A stretch of 64,000 bases of DNA from Dryomyza anilis (GCA_951804985.1 OX638130.1:40004751-40068750); one strand, 5' to 3'; shown: positions 22,979 through 35,849, counted from the stretch's first letter. The notes: generated from the letters alone by a model not told the origin. Made by a program: numbers and translations.

Positions 22979-23950
22979 TCGAGGTTGATCAGAACTCGGG
23001 CACTTCGCACTTCAATGTGTTTAGGGTATTAAATATACTGTGGCGTACAATATTACACAACACAAAAATACACAACACAAAACTGTACAACACAACAGTT
23101 CAAAAATCCAAAATTTGTTTAAGTTTTTTACGTCAAAGTTAATTTTTTTTTTCACTTAAAAATTAAGAAATATTCAATTGAAGGATTTGATGCAAAGAAG
23201 TCAATTTTTTCACTTCACTTCATAAATAAAAATTGTTTAAAATTACCAGTTTTGAGTTTTTTTTTTGTTTTGAAAAAAATCTATGGTAAAAAACGTATGT
23301 ATTTTTGGGTTTGCAAAAGAAAAAACTTGAATTTTCCATGTAACTTATCTTAAAAACGTAATTTAAACTGCTGGACTTGACCCTTTTTTGCCTCAAAAAA
23401 TTGTCACAAAATGTTGTATAATACAAAAATAGCATTTTATTGTATTAAAATTAAATGTATATTAAAATTCGTGGTTTTAGCCTTCAGATGCATTACCACC
23501 GTCGATGTCATTCACATACCAACGATATTTGCTTGTTTTAGGAAGTAGTAAAATCACCTAGTCATTATATGAAAATATATATTTTCAACAATAAAATATT
23601 TTTAACTTTATTTTTTTTGATTGGCAATGATAAATTTCAAAAAATTTCAAATTTGATAGTATAATTTTTATTAGGTGTAGTGATTCTATTAATTTTTAAT
23701 TCGCATATAAAATCTATCATATGTCATCAAAAACTCACTTTCGAAAAAATTTTGACTTGACCCTTTTTTCCTTTCAATTATTATTTTTTCACCAATTATT
23801 TTTTTCAATAATTGAAAATTAATACATAAATTTAATTAAAGATTTTAATAAAAATTGCAAGTTTTCTTAATTCTGAATGTTTCCCCTAGGGCCAGTTTTT
23901 TAGTGCTAGTTTGTTTAAACATAGTTTAATCTCCGCTTAATTAATCTTCT
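22979..23950. other. AT-rich spacer, no gene seen
   Basis: Contains short ACACAACACAAAA repeats at 23050-23095 and the phrase GACTTGACCCTTTTTT(G/C)C twice (about 23372 and 23755). No coding signal was found. Confidence 0.4.
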
Positions 23951-23954
23951 CTTG

Positions 23955-24600
23955 AAATTATACGACGTTTAATTTTATTATCAGGTTTTCAGCAGGCTTC
24001 AGAATAGTGCGCTCGCAAACAGAGCGCACTCGTATGTATTTGTGTCATAAACAATGTTTCAGCGTCCATGTGTTCGAGTCGCTGCTCGCTGCTGTTAAGT
24101 GAGAAACACAAACTAGCAGAAATTCAATCGTCCAACCGAGCTGAGCATGTAGCATTCTGTTAAATGAAGCGCTCGAAATGTACATAGCTCCTACATTCCG
24201 AGCGGCTCAGAGTTGCTCTTTCTTTAAATTATTTTGATTGCAACAGTGTTTTTTGTTGTTTTTGCATTTATTCTAGTTTATTATTTAATTTCATGTATTT
24301 ATTACTAAATATAGAACATTAAATATGCATTTGAAGCAAATTTACAAAAAGAGCGAGCAACCGTGCGGTCGAAATGTTGTAGTGCTCGAAGTAGCGCGCT
24401 AGCGTAACAGCTCGAAACTCTGTAGACCGAGCTGTTTGTTTGCGTCTCAACATAAATTGAGTTCGGCGAAAAACAGCAGCGCTCGAAGGTCAAAGTTCGG
24501 TATAAATATGCTGGCACTCGTTTGTTGTTGAGAGAGCCAGTTTTGAGCCTTTTTGCATGCTCTTGAGCGAGCATTCCGGAGCCTGGTTTTCAGTAATAGT
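23955..24600. other. GC-richer block with GCTCGAA words and a TATA-like site
   Basis: About 650 bp with repeated GCGCTCGAA, GAGCGGCTC and CTCGAAAC words and a TATA-like GGTATAAATATG near 24500. It is bracketed by similar phrases GGCCAGTTTTTTAGTGCTAG (23890) and GCCTGGTTTTCAGTAATAG (24580). It could be a solo LTR or promoter-bearing MITE, but no target duplication was found and no protein is encoded. Confidence 0.35.
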
Positions 24601-25510
24601 TTAAAATGAACACAGACCGAACGCGTAATAATTTTGACATTCTGAATTTGCTTCAAATTTTTGTATGGATTGCTTATTGAAAATAAGGCCACCCATATAT
24701 TTTTTTTTCTTTTTGTCAATAGGTTTTAAAACACAGGGTGTTTTAAAAATGAAAATATGACGCATAGACCTTTTTTAAAAATTATATCACTTTGCATCTA
24801 TGTATCGTATAGCATTAAGTTTGGTCTCATTTTGAAGGGAATAGAATTTCCTTTATTACCCTACACAAATTCAATACAAATTTCGTTAGCATATAACTAT
24901 TATAAGCAATTAAAAAATTTAAGGACATTTTACTAAATGAGAGTTTTTTTTTTTAATTAAGACTATAATTTTCTCACCCAATGTAGTCGGTTCTCTCAAC
25001 TGCTAAGTCGGTTCTTATAACCAAAACTAAAAAAATGGTAACATCATACCAAAAAGGAATTAATTTTTAATCGTAAAATATCAGTAAACAGGTAAATAAA
25101 TAAAAAATGTCATATAATACATAAAACTTACATTCTAATAAATGTTGGTGTAATTGTACGATCATTGAACCAGGCAACTTGTACCTTCGCATTTGAAATT
25201 TAATCTTTAATATTTAAATTTAAACTATAAAAAACCAATAGTATAAGTGTGATTTAACCATTGACGTGTTGAAAATCCTTTTTATAGTGTGTAAGACTAT
25301 GAGGAACCTATGTACAATTTTGTTCAGAAAACATGAATTTATTACTTAATTTTTAATCTTGAAAAATATGATCCCATTTGTTTTAATTTTTAAATATAAA
25401 TAATAGGTGCGTCAATATTCGCGAATTTAATGGACACAGAGCTCAAATGCGTTCACAGCCTAAAGATATTGAAAAAAATAATGTTAAATTAAACAAAATA
25501 ATTTTATTTT
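24601..25510. other. AT-rich spacer, no gene seen
   Basis: No recognisable coding, RNA or terminal-repeat signal. Confidence 0.4.
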
Positions 25511-26010
25511 GGGGGTCATGGTCCATTCCAAAGGGTACCATTAGCCTTCTAATGATGTCCGCTATCGATTTCCGAAATACAAATTTTTGGGAAATACAAA
25601 TAAATGGGATCACTTTTGGGGGTCATGGACCACCGAGAGTGGTACCATTCGATTTCCCATGATGTCTGCTACCGATTTCGGTCTTTTTATCACTTTCCGT
25701 CCAATTTTGCCCACCCACCCACATTTTTCCAACCACTTCCGACCAACTCCCACATCAAGCAAACGAACGGACAGACAAATTAACAAGCGATCAAATGAAC
25801 AATCGTCAATGGAACGAACGCGCTACCCAGGTAGCTCGAACAACGAACGAACAAACGAGCTACTCGAACAGTTCGAACAAACTATCCAGTTTTTGCGAAC
25901 TACCCGGGTAGCTCGAACATTTAATACCCGGGTTTTTCGAGTATTTGATCTACCCGGGTATTACTCGGGTTTTCGAGCGTTCGGGTACTCGAAAATACTT
26001 GTAGGAAATC
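25511..26010. repeat. 107 bp direct repeat followed by CCCGGGTA / CTCGAAC repeats
   Basis: GGGGGTCATGGTCCA at 25511 recurs at 25618; both repeats run to ATGATGTCNGCTANCGATTTC. From about 25800, words such as CTACCCGGGTAGCTCGAAC and GAACGAACGAACA recur in both orientations, like subterminal binding sites of a DNA transposon. The 144-codon frame over it is not a gene. Confidence 0.5.
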
Positions 26011-26494
26011 CAGAGCTCTGATAATGCATGGTTTCCATAGTATCTTTCACTATCACTCGTCATCACCATTTCGCTAAACAGAGATGAAATACAAATCAGT
26101 TCAAACCAGAAATATGAATGCTAGAAAGAAACGAATACATACAACACCTTTTTATAGCAAGCGATATCCCCAGATGATATTGAGGGATAACGAGTGATAG
26201 CGAGTGATGGCAAAAGTTCAAATGTTTTAACTTTTCCTGTAAAGCGATATCACTTTTTTAACTTGCTATAACAAACATATGTTTTTTGTTTACATTTTTC
26301 TAGGCTTGCTATAAATACACATTTTCGTTTGTTTATTTCACATTGACATTTGACATTTGAATATTGTTAAATACAATATCAACATTGTGCAAAATTAAAA
26401 AATATATCGAGGATGAATCGAGAATGTGCGATGAATCAAAACCAGAAAACTGTAAATATCTAAAGTGTGGATTGCTCAACACTCGTCTCTTTCC

Positions 26495-26830
26495 TCAGCG
26501 GTAGCCTACAGTGTCAGTCGTGTCATTCCAAGTTGCTCGTGTCGACGATGACTGCTGTGGTACGAAATATAGCACGCGACCATCGCCTAAAAAACCGACT
26601 TCGATTGAATGTTTCGGAACATCTTCTGTCTGCAGTTTCCTTGTGAATCGCATGACGCAAATCTGGACATACTGATGCATCGGATATCCCGTCATCGATG
26701 ATATAATGTGAACAAATGTGCCAGGAAGGTTGGGTACATCAATGTTGAGGCGCACTGTCGTCTGTTTTCGGACACATGGTGATCTTTGGATTTTGTCATC
26801 AAGTCTTCAAGGATATCCTGCTGGATCAGG
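26495..26830 (-). pseudogene. Coding-like fragment of unknown function
   Basis: This minus-strand stretch has much higher GC than its surroundings. It keeps an open frame that, with upstream codons, reads DDKIQRSPCVRKQTTVRLNI and continues to a TAG-type end after TDTVGYR. A stop lies upstream in the same frame, while another frame there reads QQDILEDLMTKSKDHHVSEN, so an indel is likely. I do not recognise the protein. It lies just inside the proposed Harbinger left end, so it may belong to that transposon or be a captured host exon. Confidence 0.4.
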
Positions 26831-27782
26831 TTTTTATTTTAAAACAAATTTGTAAAATTAAAAAAAAAACAAAATTCTGTGTGATTAAACTCTGCATATG
26901 CATTGTTTTAGTTCCAGTTGTTAAGGTGGTTATATCCACGTGGTTTTTATTTTGTTCGTCTCAATACAAGAGTGCACAAGAAAAATTTATTTTCTGGTCA
27001 AACGGATATTTTTCGAAATGCATCGCTTTACAGATTTTTTATTCGATTTTTTTTTTAACTTAACCTTTTTGCAAATTCTTATTTTCATATCTTGACTTAT
27101 TTATGTAATTAAAACTCAGCTTCTACGTAAGATATTTAAAGACCACACAACTTTTTTAAGAACCAACAAATGTAGCTTTGCAAAACTTTTTAAATTAATG
27201 CAATCAGTTAAGAGTTTTGGGTCATTAAGACAAAAAATTACAAATTTGTATTGGTATTTTTAAAATCGCAATAAAAAAACCACTTGTAAGATAAATTACA
27301 TATTTTTATAGTTATTAAAAGTAAATGCAATTACTTACTCAAAATCTTTGAAATTATAAAAATTAAATAAAAAAAACCGTCTCCATTAAATAATAAAGTT
27401 TTTAACACCAAATTCGATTAATCGACCAAAAAGAGCCAAATTTAGGATTTAACACACGTGGATTTTGGTTAAGATGTTTTGGTTGAGGTGTCATTTAAAA
27501 GCTTTAGCTTTTTATAATAAAACAGGTGTTTTAAAAATGTATGTCGTAACTCCAATACCTAAACATGTGGTCAGTATTGCAAATTAAAATAATCGCAAAT
27601 GATGTTAAAAACATATTCAAAATAAATTTTATATGGGAATCGAACTTTTGAGTTTAAAGTGTTTCAGGCTAGGCGTGACTGTGGAAAATATAAAACGAAG
27701 GATTCCTGTTTAAATAAACACTGCTTCTGTATTTTTTATCCGATTTTTTTCATTTATAGTTTCTTGAAAAGCTAATCCAACA
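26831..27782. other. AT-rich spacer, no gene seen
   Basis: No recognisable feature; internal to the proposed Harbinger span. Confidence 0.4.
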
Positions 27783-27977
27783 GATGGCATACCCACATTT
27801 TTAGTTTATTGCGTTTCAGAGACATCATTTCAATTGAACGAAAACGACTACTTTGAAAATTCTCCACATCGATTTTCTCATTCAATAGAGCATTTCTAGG
27901 GGGTGACCTTCAAAATCAAACTCGATGATTTTTTTTTTTCATACAAGTCATTGTCAGTGGTCAGTGGCCAGTGGTCT
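27783..27977. repeat. Source of a 195 bp local duplication
   Basis: GATGGCATACCCACATTTTTAG..CAGTGGCCAGTGGTCT. An almost exact copy, differing in poly-T length, is present at 28681-28873 inside a DINE-like element. Confidence 0.9.
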
Positions 27978-28620
27978 TTATCCTTGCATTTAAAGTTTCT
28001 TTAAAAAGTAACCTTTTTTAAAATTGTGAAAAAATCCAAAATTTTTATTGATTTATTATTGTGCCAAATTATAAGATGGTATTTTGATGTTGTCTTATTT
28101 AAAAATACATTTTATAAATTTGTTTGTATTTATATGTACCTATTGAAATATTCCTCTCGAATCTGAAGTCCGTTTTGCTCCATCACCACCAATTAAAAAC
28201 ATTACAAAAAACATTTTAATATCAAATGATACAGATTTGGTTTCTTCAGAAATGTTATATACCATGACCATGTGCATTTTTTATTACTTTGATACCAACA
28301 TTTTTCAAAATCCAAAATAAAAGATATATGTATATTGTTATGGATTTCGACATTGTAAAAATAATGAAATTTTCGGTTTTTTTCATAGACTTTCTGTTTC
28401 AAGGATATTGGACAAGGATATTGTTTTATGGCTAACTTTTAAGTTATGTTGAATTCAAAATATTCATTAATGCCAGACAAGAATTAATATTATAATTCAG
28501 TTGTGAAACTGATATAATTTTCTATGTTAAAAATTCTAATACGAGAATGGTGTTCATCTGGAAGCCGAGAAATATATACCAAAAATGGTATTTTTTATTT
28601 TATATCAGTACAAATATTAA

Positions 28621-29502
28621 CCAGTTGGGAAGGTTAGATCACATGGGAAATTTTAAAGTAGGTGTAATTATGATAGTTAGGATGGCATACCCACATTTTT
28701 AGTTTATTGCGTTTCAGAGACATCATTTCAATTGAACGAAAACGACTACTTTGAAAATTCTCCACATCGATTTTCTCATTCAATAGAGCATTTCTAGGGG
28801 GTGACCTTCAAAATCAAACTCGATGATTTTTTTTTCATACAAGTCATTGTCAGTGGTCAGTGGCCAGTGGTCTAAGCCGACTATAAATACCCTACACATA
28901 TGTGTGGTTACCATTCAAAGTGATGTATAGGTCACCAGGGTATACGAATCCTGAAAATAACTACAAACATTCAATCGCTGAAGAATTTCCATTCATTTTA
29001 TACACATATTTACAAATGGGTAGGTGTACCGAATTTCGATTTTTTTTTTTGTGAACCACAAGTCTTTTCTCCGGAAAACTTTATTATCATGTATTTGAGC
29101 ATGATGTCAATATATATTTGACCAAAAAAGTTTACCTAAGCACGTATACATAAAAATTGATCTTTATATGTACATTTTATATGAGGTATTTGAACATAAG
29201 TGGTCGGATCATAGGTCACAATTGACCGATCTCGCACATACAGCGTAGGTATATTAGTAATCTAAGTTATAAGTTTCATTTATCTAGCTCTTCAATTTTA
29301 AAAGTAGTAGGGATTTCAACAGACAGACAGACAGACGGACAGACGGACGGACGGACAGACAGACGGACATCGCTAAAACTACTCAGGAGGTCATGCTGAT
29401 CAAGATAATATATACTTTTCCATACCGGAGATGCTTCCTTCTGGGTGTTACAAACGGCGTACCAAACTGAATATACCCTTTCACTCTTAGTGTAGGGTAT
29501 AA
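28621..29502 (+). mobile_element. DINE-1/Helentron-like element, copy 4, with filler DNA
   Basis: Starts CCAGTTGGGAAGG and ends GTGTAGGGTATAATA. Between ATAGTTAGGAT and CTAAGCCGACTATAAATACC it lacks TATCAAAATTATAGTCGGT and instead holds a copy of 27783-27977. It carries a (CAGACGGACAGA)n microsatellite at 29320-29368. There is no coding content; the minus-strand ORF at 29276-29509 is a product of the repeat. Confidence 0.8.
28681..28873. repeat. Filler copy of 27783-27977 within the DINE-like element
   Basis: About 190 bp identical in content to the segment 900 bp upstream. Junctions share GAT on the left and GTCT on the right with the recipient, suggesting microhomology-primed copying during break repair. 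There is no terminal repeat and no target duplication. Confidence 0.85.
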
Positions 29503-29779
29503 TAATCAATTTAAAAAGGTTGACCTCCAGAGTCCTGATTTAGCGCTGTCTGACTGTTCAAATCAATATTATAGGAGAACTAGAAGTGCAATTAAACTTC
29601 GAAGTTAGATTACGTGTATATCTACAATATGTGGTATTGAAAATGGACATGATTGGTTCATTGTCACCTGTGATCCGATCACAGAGATCAGATAGCTCAT
29701 TTAACTGTGACATTTTTTTGTAAAAAAAAAACATTATTTTATGTTTAAATATATAAAAGAATGGTTTTTTCTTGAAATA

Positions 29780-29910
29780 CCCTACACATTGTCAGAGTTC
29801 CAGTGCTCCCCAGGGTTTAAGAATCCTGAAAAAAATGCAAAATATGTGTAGGGTATTTATAGACGGCTTAGATCGACTATAACTTTCATAACTCTTACTA
29901 ACTTCAATAC
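29780..29910 (-). repeat. Short degraded DINE-like fragment
   Basis: Reverse-orientation words CCAGGGTTTAAGAATCCTGAA, GTGTAGGGTATTTATAG and CGGCTTAGATCGACTATAA match the hairpin end of the DINE-like family. Confidence 0.6.
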
Positions 29911-30608
29911 TGTCTCTGCGAAATAACAACGCAAAAACGCCTATTTACGCAAATTCATAAACAATTTAAAGTCGACTTTAAAATTAAATTATTAAAAAGG
30001 TAGACTTTAATATTATTGTTGACTATACATTATTTATGAATATACGCCATTAATTTTATTTAATGCCAAATATTATTTATATTGAATTCAATTTTTAGCA
30101 TTATATAAGGGTATACTGGGACTGTGAAAAATAAAAAAATTCAAGTTTGAGCGCCTCAGAACATTTTGCAAAAGCATTAGTTTTATAATTTGAAAATAAA
30201 CTATGAACTAATATGATATAACTCCTAACAAATTAATATGATTTAACCCTAGTTAAGACTTATTTCGTTTCGTAAATTTTCGAAGTTATGAATCAGAAAT
30301 TTCGAATTTATTGGTTTTTATTATAAAAAGTAATTGATATATTTTTCATGTTGAAATACCAATTAATAGATTTACATTTTCTTATCATTTGGTACAAATA
30401 TTGAGCTCATCGTTCAGAAATTGACAGATATATGAAGATTTTTGTAAATGATAAATTGTCAATTATTTTCAAATTTAGTTGGTGACTTTTAGTTCTACAA
30501 CGACGATATATTTATTTTTTTGTGGTTTTTGTGTTTTGTAGTTTAACTAGTTTCCTCTTATTGAGTTGTGTTTATTTTGAACATAAATTAATATTTTATA
30601 TCATTTAG
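29911..30608. other. AT-rich spacer, no gene seen
   Basis: No recognisable feature. Confidence 0.4.
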
Positions 30609-30802
30609 AAAAACTCAACATAGAAAAGGAAAAACTGGAAATAAAGAAAAAATATTTAGAGACCATTTCTCAATCTGATCCAAAAAAATCGTTTTGCGAA
30701 ATGCTGTGTGGTGAATTTCAATCAATGAATATCCATCAATTTCGTACGGCAAGATGGAGAATTATGGAGGTAGTTGATGAAATCCAAACGGACAACGAAT
30801 AA
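30609..30802 (+). pseudogene. Last-exon-like fragment of a small DNA-binding-type protein
   Basis: After an acceptor-like ATCATTTAG, the plus strand has an open frame: KLNIEKEKLEIKKKYLE, then SFCEMLCGEFQSMNIHQFRT and RWRIMEVVDEIQ, ending in TAA. A lysine/glutamate helix followed by a short C-terminal domain is typical of the tails of insect MADF/BESS or Myb/SANT-like proteins, including those encoded by PIF/Harbinger elements. Its position inside the proposed Harbinger span, on the strand opposite the transposase, fits that second gene. No upstream exon was found. Confidence 0.4.
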
Positions 30803-31434
30803 TTTATTCTTTTTTAATGTTTTTTATTATTAATTATTATTTTAATTTTAATCATATTTGTTCATTATTATGAAAATATTAAAATTCACAATAATTGTAT
30901 TAAACATTGTTTATTTATCAACGAGCTCAGTATGCTATTCCCATAGATCTGAAATACTAATTAAGACGTCATACTCATGGATATTGCTTTAAGTTTTTGA
31001 GATTTACAAGGAACAAAAAAAAACGAGTAACATTTCGTGTCTTTTTATATATTTTAAACAGAGCAATATGAATTGAAAACCACATATGTATGCAATAATA
31101 ATTCTAAAATTTATGTTTTTTTCATTTGACTGGTAGTCAGATCCAACTGAATTTAATTGTGAATTTTACAAAATATTAGCTGAAGTATTCTCAATGGAAA
31201 AATTTAAATTGCTTAGATATCAAAGCATACAATATATACAATAACACGAGAATTTATTTTACAATATTCAAAAATTAGGAAGTATGAGGTCTTGATTAGT
31301 ATATTTAGGTACATCGGAATATCATTAAATCTCGTATAATATTTTATTATGTTATATTTTTCGTATTTTAGATATTTCTATGAAAAAATAAATAATACAA
31401 TATATAGTTATTTAAATAGTTTATAATTATTATT
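30803..31434. other. AT-rich spacer, no gene seen
   Basis: No recognisable feature. Confidence 0.4.
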
Positions 31435-33404
31435 TGTCCACTTGGGACACGGGCGACTTCACCTGTTGCTGCTGGCTGGAGGATGACTCATTCGTGGCTT
31501 CTTTATCGCTGCTTGCCGTTGGTGCTGTCTGCTGCGGTCGACTTGCGCTGCTCTCGTTGCGATTAACATAGTTGTTGCCAATGGGCACCAACGAAACAAT
31601 GTAAAAAATGCTTGTCTCCTTGAGACACTTATTGTCTTTTTGGTGACAATGTAAAAGTTCAATAAAAACGCGTGGTTGTTTTGGGTTTAAGTTCAAAACG
31701 TTATAATATTTATTTCTAAGTTAATTTTAAGTTTTAGTTTTAAGTAACTATAATTTGTTCAAAAGTGAACGTTGTGCTGCTGCAGATGTTAAAAGTGAAG
31801 TAAAGTGTCCATCGCACCACGAGGCAAATGTCACCTTTGACGTTTGTTCGTTCGCTCATCTATGCGTGTGTATTCGTGTCCCTGTCATGCGTTGGAGACT
31901 TCTTAGGCAGAGTTGCCAACCGCTTTAATGATTCGCCTAATTTTTGTATAATGCGGCGTTCACATCAGATGATATTAAATTTACGTTCGCGGCGCGACAT
32001 GCCGCCTGCCTTGCAGGAACTGCGAATGAAAAACAAACTCCAAAGAAGATTAATAAGCATAAAAAAGTAAATATTTGAATCTTCAAAGAAACGTAGCAAT
32101 GTGTAATAATTCGTTTGATTGATCGTAATTCATATTTGTACTTTATTTACATATATTTATTGTACTTATATTGTACTTTGTATATATATTTATTTTTGTA
32201 TTTTTTTGTTTTTGTTTGAAACAAAACTATTTATAGTTACAAAAGTGAAAATTTCAATAATATTTGTCTTTGAGACAAAAAAAAGAATATATAGTTTCAT
32301 ACTATTTGTTGAGACAAAAAAAAAAATTTCATACTGTGTATTTGGACATAGTATATATAAAAATAAATGATTATGTTGCTGCTTTGCGCACTTCTCCACA
32401 GAAAGTCCATCCGAATATAGTGAGTAGGGCCACACAAATCATTCTATACGCCTTTTGTGAATATGTCACCCCCGAATAATAGGACAATAGTTGACATTTC
32501 AAAGACATTGGAGTCAGCGTATTTTAGTTCAGATAACATTTTAAATTGATAGAATCAAAGGACTGCGAAGACAGATTTCCAGTGATTTTAGGTACAATGA
32601 GCGCAGTTGCTTCAATTTGTACATTTTGATCAATTATTGATCCAATATCAAATGTTGAGACCAGACTGGGTTGAATTCTAATTGATTCATTTAAACCCGA
32701 TACATGTGCTGAGGCCGTCTTTAGGCAAATTTAAATTTGAACTTTAAGCATGTGACATGAGTTTGATAAGTGGACTGTATTTTTTAAGGTTTGATTGTAA
32801 CGCGATTGAAATTAGCATTTGGCTTTGAGCCACAAGTATTATTTCCGCGCTGTTGATTATATTCTCTATTTAAGAGAGTGCTGTGCATTTTATTACACTT
32901 CGAATATTTTTGCAGTCTTTCAGTTCATGACTGGGTGAGAGACATTTAACTCAAAAATTATTTTGTTTGAGAAGAGAAATTTGTATTTGTTGAATTTAAT
33001 TTGAATATTATTAAAAATAATTACAATGTAAAATTTAAAAAACATGTTTCTTAAAAAACGAGGCAATTATATATACCGGTTGCCACGCGGCAATTATTAC
33101 GGGACACAAAACGGTGTCATATTCAGTTACAGAAATATATGTACAACATATAGCTGTATGTAGGTATGTGATACATATATTATGGCAATGTGTACCTCGA
33201 GTCTCGTAATATTTTAAATTTATTTTCATTTATTTAATTTAATTTTAATTTATTTAGGTTTAATTTATTTTATTTTAATTTGTTTAGCTTTAGATTATTT
33301 AATTTTATTTTATTTATTAAAGATTTTTGTTCAAAACTTTATCATTTATATTTTATTGCACATTGCAAAGTACCTTAAATGTATGCGTGACAGCGCTACA
33401 AATT

Positions 33405-33718
33405 TTTTTTTTTTTTTTTTTTTTTTTTGGCGCTACAGTCCTGTATAGAACTTCGGCCGAGCTCTCTCACCATTTTGAGCTGTGCGTGTTATATTTGTAC
33501 TCAAAGTGGTGGGACCTACAGTTTATTGCCGAATCCGAACGGCGGGTGAGAGATTTTCATAGGCAATGGTTTTACTCTCGTAGGTTTGCCATTTACTGAC
33601 GAGAGGTAGCGCGGTATAGAAAAATGTTTCTATGAAAAGATGTTGTTAGCCCCAGTCCAGGCTTGAACCGGGGACCTTTCGGCTCGCAGTCCAACGCACT
33701 AACCACTGAGCTACCGCG
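33405..33718 (-). mobile_element. tRNA-derived SINE type 2, copy 1
   Basis: On the minus strand it begins with a tRNA-like head: A box GGTAGCTCAGTGG, B box GGTTCAAGCC. A roughly 220 bp body follows (CCGCGCTACCTCTCG, GGTCCCACCACTTTGAGTAC, GGACTGTAGCGCC), then a long A tail (T run at 33403-33428 on the plus strand). It is flanked by the 10 bp duplication GCTACAAATT (33395-33404 and 33719-33728). The paralogous unit at 35555-35575 has the uninterrupted site, which confirms the insertion. It would be transcribed by RNA polymerase III. Confidence 0.92.
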
Positions 33719-34063
33719 GCTACAAATTCCTTTCGGTATTTCCACGAGGCCGATGGATGAATTCCACATCTGGTTCCCATTGCGGTTTGAAGGACCAAAT
33801 TATGTCCACTTCTAGTTTCGATCCGGCTCGAAGGACCAAATTATGTCCACTTGGGACAGGGGCGACGTCACTTGTTGCTGCTGCTAGCTGGAGCTGCTTT
33901 CGATGCTGGAGGTTCGTTGCTTAATGAAATCCAACGATGGCCTTTACGCTGCTTTTGCGCCGGTGACTGGTGTTGTCGACTGCGGTCTGTTACCGGGAAA
34001 ATTGTCTCTTGAGACAATATATATATTAAACAAAAACGCGTGCTTGTTTTAAGTTTACGGTAT

Positions 34064-34356
34064 AGCCACGGTAGCTCAGTGGTTAGTGCGTTGGACTGCG
34101 AGCCGAAAGGTACCCGGTTCAAGCCTGGACTGGGGCTAACAACATCTTTTCATAGTACATTTTTCTATACCGCGCTACCTCTCGGCAGTAAATGGCAAAC
34201 CTACGAGAATAAAACATTGCCTATGAAAAGCTCTCACCCGCCGTTCGGATTCGGCAATAAACTGTAGGTCCCACCACTTTGAGTACAAATATAACACACA
34301 CAGTTCAAAATGGTGAACGAGCTCGGCCTAAGTTCTTATAGGACTGTAGCGCCAAA
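34064..34356 (+). mobile_element. tRNA-derived SINE type 2, copy 2
   Basis: Same head and body as the 33405 copy, in plus orientation: GCCACGGTAGCTCAGTGG to GGACTGTAGCGCCAAA. It lies in unit B of the tandem cluster, at a position where unit A lacks it. No clear tail or target duplication was found. Confidence 0.85.
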
Positions 34357-35263
34357 CTATTATTATATTATTATAATATTTATTAACTTTAAGTTTTAAG
34401 TAATTTAAAGAGCTTTTGTGGCGATCAGAAAATGAACGTTGTGCTGCTGCAGATGTTAAAAGTTAAAAGGCAGAAGTCACCTTTGACGTTTGTTCGTTCG
34501 CTCATCTATGCGAGTGTATGCGTGCGCCTTATTTTTGTATAATGTGGCGTTCACATGAGATGATATTAAATTTACGTTCGCGGCGCGAACATACCGCCCG
34601 CCTTGCAGGAACTGTTAATGATAAACAAACTCCAAAGAAGATAAATAAGCATAAAAAAGTAAATATTTGAATCTTAAAAGAAACGTGATTTTAGGTACAA
34701 TGAGCGCAGTTGCTTCAATTTGTACATTTTGAACAATTATTGATCCAATATCAAATGTTGAGACCAGACTGGGTGGAATTCTAATGGATTCATTTAAACC
34801 GGATACATGTGCTGAGGCCGTCTTTAGGCAAATTTAAATTTAAACTTTAAGCATGTGACATGAGTTTGATAAGTGGTCTGTACTTTTTAAGGTTTGATTG
34901 TAACGCGATTGAAATTAGCATTTGGCTTTGAGCCACTAGTATTATTTCCGCGCTGTTGATTATATTCTCTATTTAAGAGAGTGTTGTGCATTTTACTGCA
35001 CTTCGAATATTTTTGCAGTCTTTTTGTTCACGACTGGGTGAGCGACATTTAACGCAAAAATTATTTTGTTTGAGAAGAGAAATTTGTATTTATTTAATTT
35101 AATTTGAAAATTATTAAAAATAATTACAATGTAAAATTTAAACAAAAATGTTTCTTAAAAAAAGAAGAGGTAATTATATATAAGCCGGTTGCCACGTGAC
35201 AATTATTACGGGACATAAAACGGTGTTATGTGCAGTTACAGAAATATATGTATGTATATATGT

Positions 35264-35369
<106 letters not shown>

Positions 35370-35849
35370 CAATGTGAGCCTCAAAAAATTTTAATAATTT
35401 TTAATTATATTTCTTTATTTTTAAAAATTTTATGAAATTTAATTTATTTGGTTTTAATTTATTTTATTGTAATTTATTAAAAGATTTTTGGTTGAAAACT
35501 TTATCATTTATATTTTATTGCACATTGCCACGTACCTTAAATGTATGCGTGACAGTGCTACAAATTCCTCTCGGTATTTCCACGAGGCCGATGGATGAAT
35601 TCCACATCTGGTTCTCATTGCGGTTTGAAGGACCAAATTATGTCCACGTTTAGTTCCGATCCGGCTCGAAGGACCAAATTATGTCCACTTGGGACACGGG
35701 CGACTTCACCTGTTGCTGCTGGCTGGAGGATGACTCATTTAAATGTCACCTTTGACGTTTGTTCGTTCGCTCATCTATGCGAGTGTATGCGTGCGCCTGT
35801 CATGCCTTATTTTTGTATAATGCGGCGTTCACATCAGATGATATTAAAT

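Noticed and set aside
25587..26021. 144-codon plus-strand ORF
   Set aside because: It runs through direct and palindromic repeats (CCCGGGTA, CTCGAAC), and the peptide is a product of those repeats.
27783..27977. The 195 bp duplicated segment as a small transposon
   Set aside because: No terminal repeats and no target duplications. The second copy replaces rather than adds to host sequence, so break-repair filler fits better.
31828..32070. 80-codon ORF with a signal-peptide-like start
   Set aside because: The corresponding units B and C do not keep the frame, so it has no support as a conserved protein.
34064..34135. tRNA gene-like A and B boxes (also near 33650-33718, 46912-46983 and 47144-47215)
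   Set aside because: Each is the head of a SINE with a shared non-tRNA body, A tail or target duplication. The cloverleaf is imperfect, so no functional tRNA gene is called.
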